From Bacteriovoracaceae bacterium (GTDB taxonomy: Bacteria > Bdellovibrionota > Bacteriovoracia > Bacteriovoracales > Bacteriovoracaceae): a stretch of DNA of 45,034 nucleotides. The stretch covers positions 1-45,034 of the forward strand of contig JAEUWD010000028.1 in NCBI GenBank assembly GCA_016786485.1, written 5' to 3'. Made by a program: the position numbers and the translations under genes. Positions 43,462-45,034 of this stretch are shown here, one piece after another. The notes under the pieces were generated by a model, which saw only the letters and a program-made list of their open reading frames with translations, did no database searches and was not told the DNA's origin. Within the stretch, counting starts at the first letter, position 1; each line of letters opens with the position of its first letter.

Positions 43462-45034
43462 TTATAAACTCGTTGCTGAGTCTAATTTACGCTCTTTCTT
43501 TTCTAAGATGTATGCTTCAAATAAATCATCCACTTTTACATCATTAAAATTTTCTAAGCCAATACCACATTCATAACCATTTTTAACTTCACGAACGTCA
43601 TCTTTAAATCGCTTAAGTGATGAAAGTTTTCCATCGAAAACAATCTTACCATCACGGAGAAGACGAATATTGCAACCACGTTCAATTTTCCCATCAATAA
43701 CTGATGAACCGGCAATCGTACCAGCTTTTGGAATAGTGAATGTTTCTTTAACTTGAGCACGACCGATAAATTTCTCCTCAAACTCAGGAGTTAACATACC
43801 TTCAAGGGCCAAAGTAATTTGGTTAATCAATTCGTAAATAATAGAATAGGTTTTAACATCAACACCTTTCATTTCAGACAACTTACGAGCTGAAGTTACT
43901 GGACGCATGTTAAATCCGATAACATAACCTTTTGAAGAAGCGGCCAATTCAATATCGCTATCAGTAATCGCGCCAACGCCACCACCGATAACTTGAACTC
44001 CAACTTCACTGTTACCTAAACTTTCTACCGCAGATTTAATCGCTTCAAATGATCCAAGAACGTCAGTTCTTACGATCAACTTAAGCATTTTCTTGCTACC
44101 ATCTTCTTCAGCTGCTGAAGCAAAGAAATCTTCCAAAGACTGGATTTTCTTACGGCCTGCTTGATCAAGTGCTTTTCTTTCGTCTACACGGTTTTCAACA
44201 ACACGCTTTGCTTCTTTATCGTTCTTAACAACATTTAAAATGTCACCCGGAGATGGAGCTTGGTCCAATCCTAAAATTTGAATTGGCGTTGAAGGTCCAG
44301 CTTCGTCAACAAGCTTACCTGTATAATCCATTAAGCTACGGGCACGTCCCCAACACTCTCCAACCACGATCGAATCACCCTTATTAAGTGTTCCTTTCCT
44401 AATTAAAATCGTTGCGACAGGACCCCGACCTACTTCAATTTTAGATTCGATAACGACACCTTGAGCGGCACCTTTATTTGATTCTCTTAAATCGAGAACT
44501 TCAGCTTGAATTAAAATCGATTCAAGTAAACTGTCGACGCCATTTCCAGTAAGTGCTGATAAAGGAACATACTGAGTATCACCACCCCATTCTTCTGGAG
44601 TAAGTTCAAATTCCATTAAGTCTTGTTTAATTTTTTCAGGACTCGCGCCTGGTTTATCCATTTTATTAACCGCAACGATAATTGGAACACCTGCATTTTT
44701 ACAGTAACGAATTGATTCTTTCGTTTGCGGCATAACACCGTCATCCGCTGCAACTACCAGAACAACAATATCAGTAATGTTTGCGCCTCTTTGTCTCATC
44801 TGAGCAAATGCCGCGTGACCTGGAGTATCTAGGAAAGTTATAGATTTATCCTTAACACTAACTGTATATGCACCGATATGCTGAGTAATACCACCCGCTT
44901 CACCGGCAGCTACCTTAGCTTTTCGAATATAATCTAATAAACTAGTTTTACCATGGTCAACGTGACCCATAATTGCAATAACTGGGTTTCTTGCTGGTAA
45001 TTTTTCACGATCAACTTGTTCCTGAGTTTTAATA
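43462..45034 (-). CDS. infB: Translation initiation factor IF-2 (N-terminus outside window)
   Basis: Partial: the frame stays open to the right edge, and the residues before the first Met (RNPVIAI then MGHVDHGKT) are the canonical G1 approach, so the gene starts beyond 45034. About 520 residues are visible: G domain with G1 GHVDHGKT, G3 DTPGHAAF, G4 NKMDKPGA and G5 SAL, then domains II-IV with the C-terminal FKDDVREVKNGYECGIGLENFNDV segment. It is upstream of rbfA and truB. Confidence 0.98.
   Translation of the reverse strand, partial: IKTQEQVDREKLPARNPVIAIMGHVDHGKTSLLDYIRKAKVAAGEAGGITQHIGAYTVSVKDKSITFLDTPGHAAFAQMRQRGANITDIVVLVVAADDGVMPQTKESIRYCKNAGVPIIVAVNKMDKPGASPEKIKQDLMEFELTPEEWGGDTQYVPLSALTGNGVDSLLESILIQAEVLDLRESNKGAAQGVVIESKIEVGRGPVATILIRKGTLNKGDSIVVGECWGRARSLMDYTGKLVDEAGPSTPIQILGLDQAPSPGDILNVVKNDKEAKRVVENRVDERKALDQAGRKKIQSLEDFFASAAEEDGSKKMLKLIVRTDVLGSFEAIKSAVESLGNSEVGVQVIGGGVGAITDSDIELAASSKGYVIGFNMRPVTSARKLSEMKGVDVKTYSIIYELINQITLALEGMLTPEFEEKFIGRAQVKETFTIPKAGTIAGSSVIDGKIERGCNIRLLRDGKIVFDGKLSSLKRFKDDVREVKNGYECGIGLENFNDVKVDDLFEAYILEKKERKLDSATSL

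Overview
The window looks like chromosomal DNA of an AT-rich Gram-negative bacterium. I suspect a member of the Bdellovibrionota, closer to Bacteriovorax/Peredibacter-type predators than to Bdellovibrio. This is inferred from the 16S gene plus heptose/LPS genes, abundant secreted Cys-rich proteins, envelope peptidases and an orphan CpaF-type ATPase; I could not run a 16S comparison. There are no insertion sequences, phage genes, CRISPR arrays or tRNA genes that I can see. Most of the window is chromosomal housekeeping content.

Layout. 1-1.9 kb: a 16S rRNA gene on the minus strand with a long leader, a boxA antitermination motif and a strong sigma70-type promoter with a GC-rich discriminator. 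1.96-10.0 kb: a minus-strand run lytic transglycosylase > chorismate-mutase-like > cmk > heptosyltransferase > heptose-7-P kinase > DUF4416 > pheS > pheT, running straight toward the rRNA promoter. 10.1-14.6 kb: DUF255 thioredoxin-like protein, a short CaiB-type CoA transferase and SlyD on plus, then a dipeptide epimerase on minus. 14.8-26.8 kb: an accessory-looking 12-kb block of exported proteins (two tandem paralogues of about 800 aa, a VanY-type carboxypeptidase, a 257-aa exported protein, a 535-aa Gly-rich protein, a 984-aa Cys-rich protein, and a protein with a C-terminal membrane anchor and Lys tail). 26.9-32.8 kb: DAHP synthase, an outer-membrane-barrel-like protein, a degenerate 2H-phosphoesterase-like protein, enolase, CpaF ATPase, a cupredoxin-like protein and a YqfO-like protein. 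32.9-35.5 kb: secreted HExxH metalloprotease, SGNH hydrolase, FKBP lipoprotein. 35.6-38.1 kb: a compact FecCD/BtuCDF-like importer, followed upstream by rnhA and tyrS. 39.98-41.2 kb: a PTPS/QueD-family enzyme and an M14 carboxypeptidase. 41.2-45.0 kb: membrane-anchored ferredoxin, truB, rbfA and the truncated infB.

How the genes fit together. infB-rbfA-truB, pheST, tyrS, 16S and the folding factors are translation/core functions. cmk sits with LPS-core heptose genes. The MpaA-like M14 peptidase and the L-Ala-D/L-Glu-type epimerase, although far apart here, are two steps of the known murein-peptide recycling route; with the lytic transglycosylase and the VanY-type peptidase they make a peptidoglycan-turnover set that would suit a bacterium that digests other bacteria (inference).

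The best candidate for an undescribed system is the 14.8-26.8 kb block. Four of its large exported proteins, otherwise different in composition, share a short motif near the C-terminus with the pattern [IL]-F-[DE]-[IK]-[VLI]-S-[LK]-[RN]-Y, and three of them also carry a small N-terminal Cys module (C-x(1-2)-G-x2-[FY]-...-C). This suggests a common sorting, assembly or partner-docking signal.
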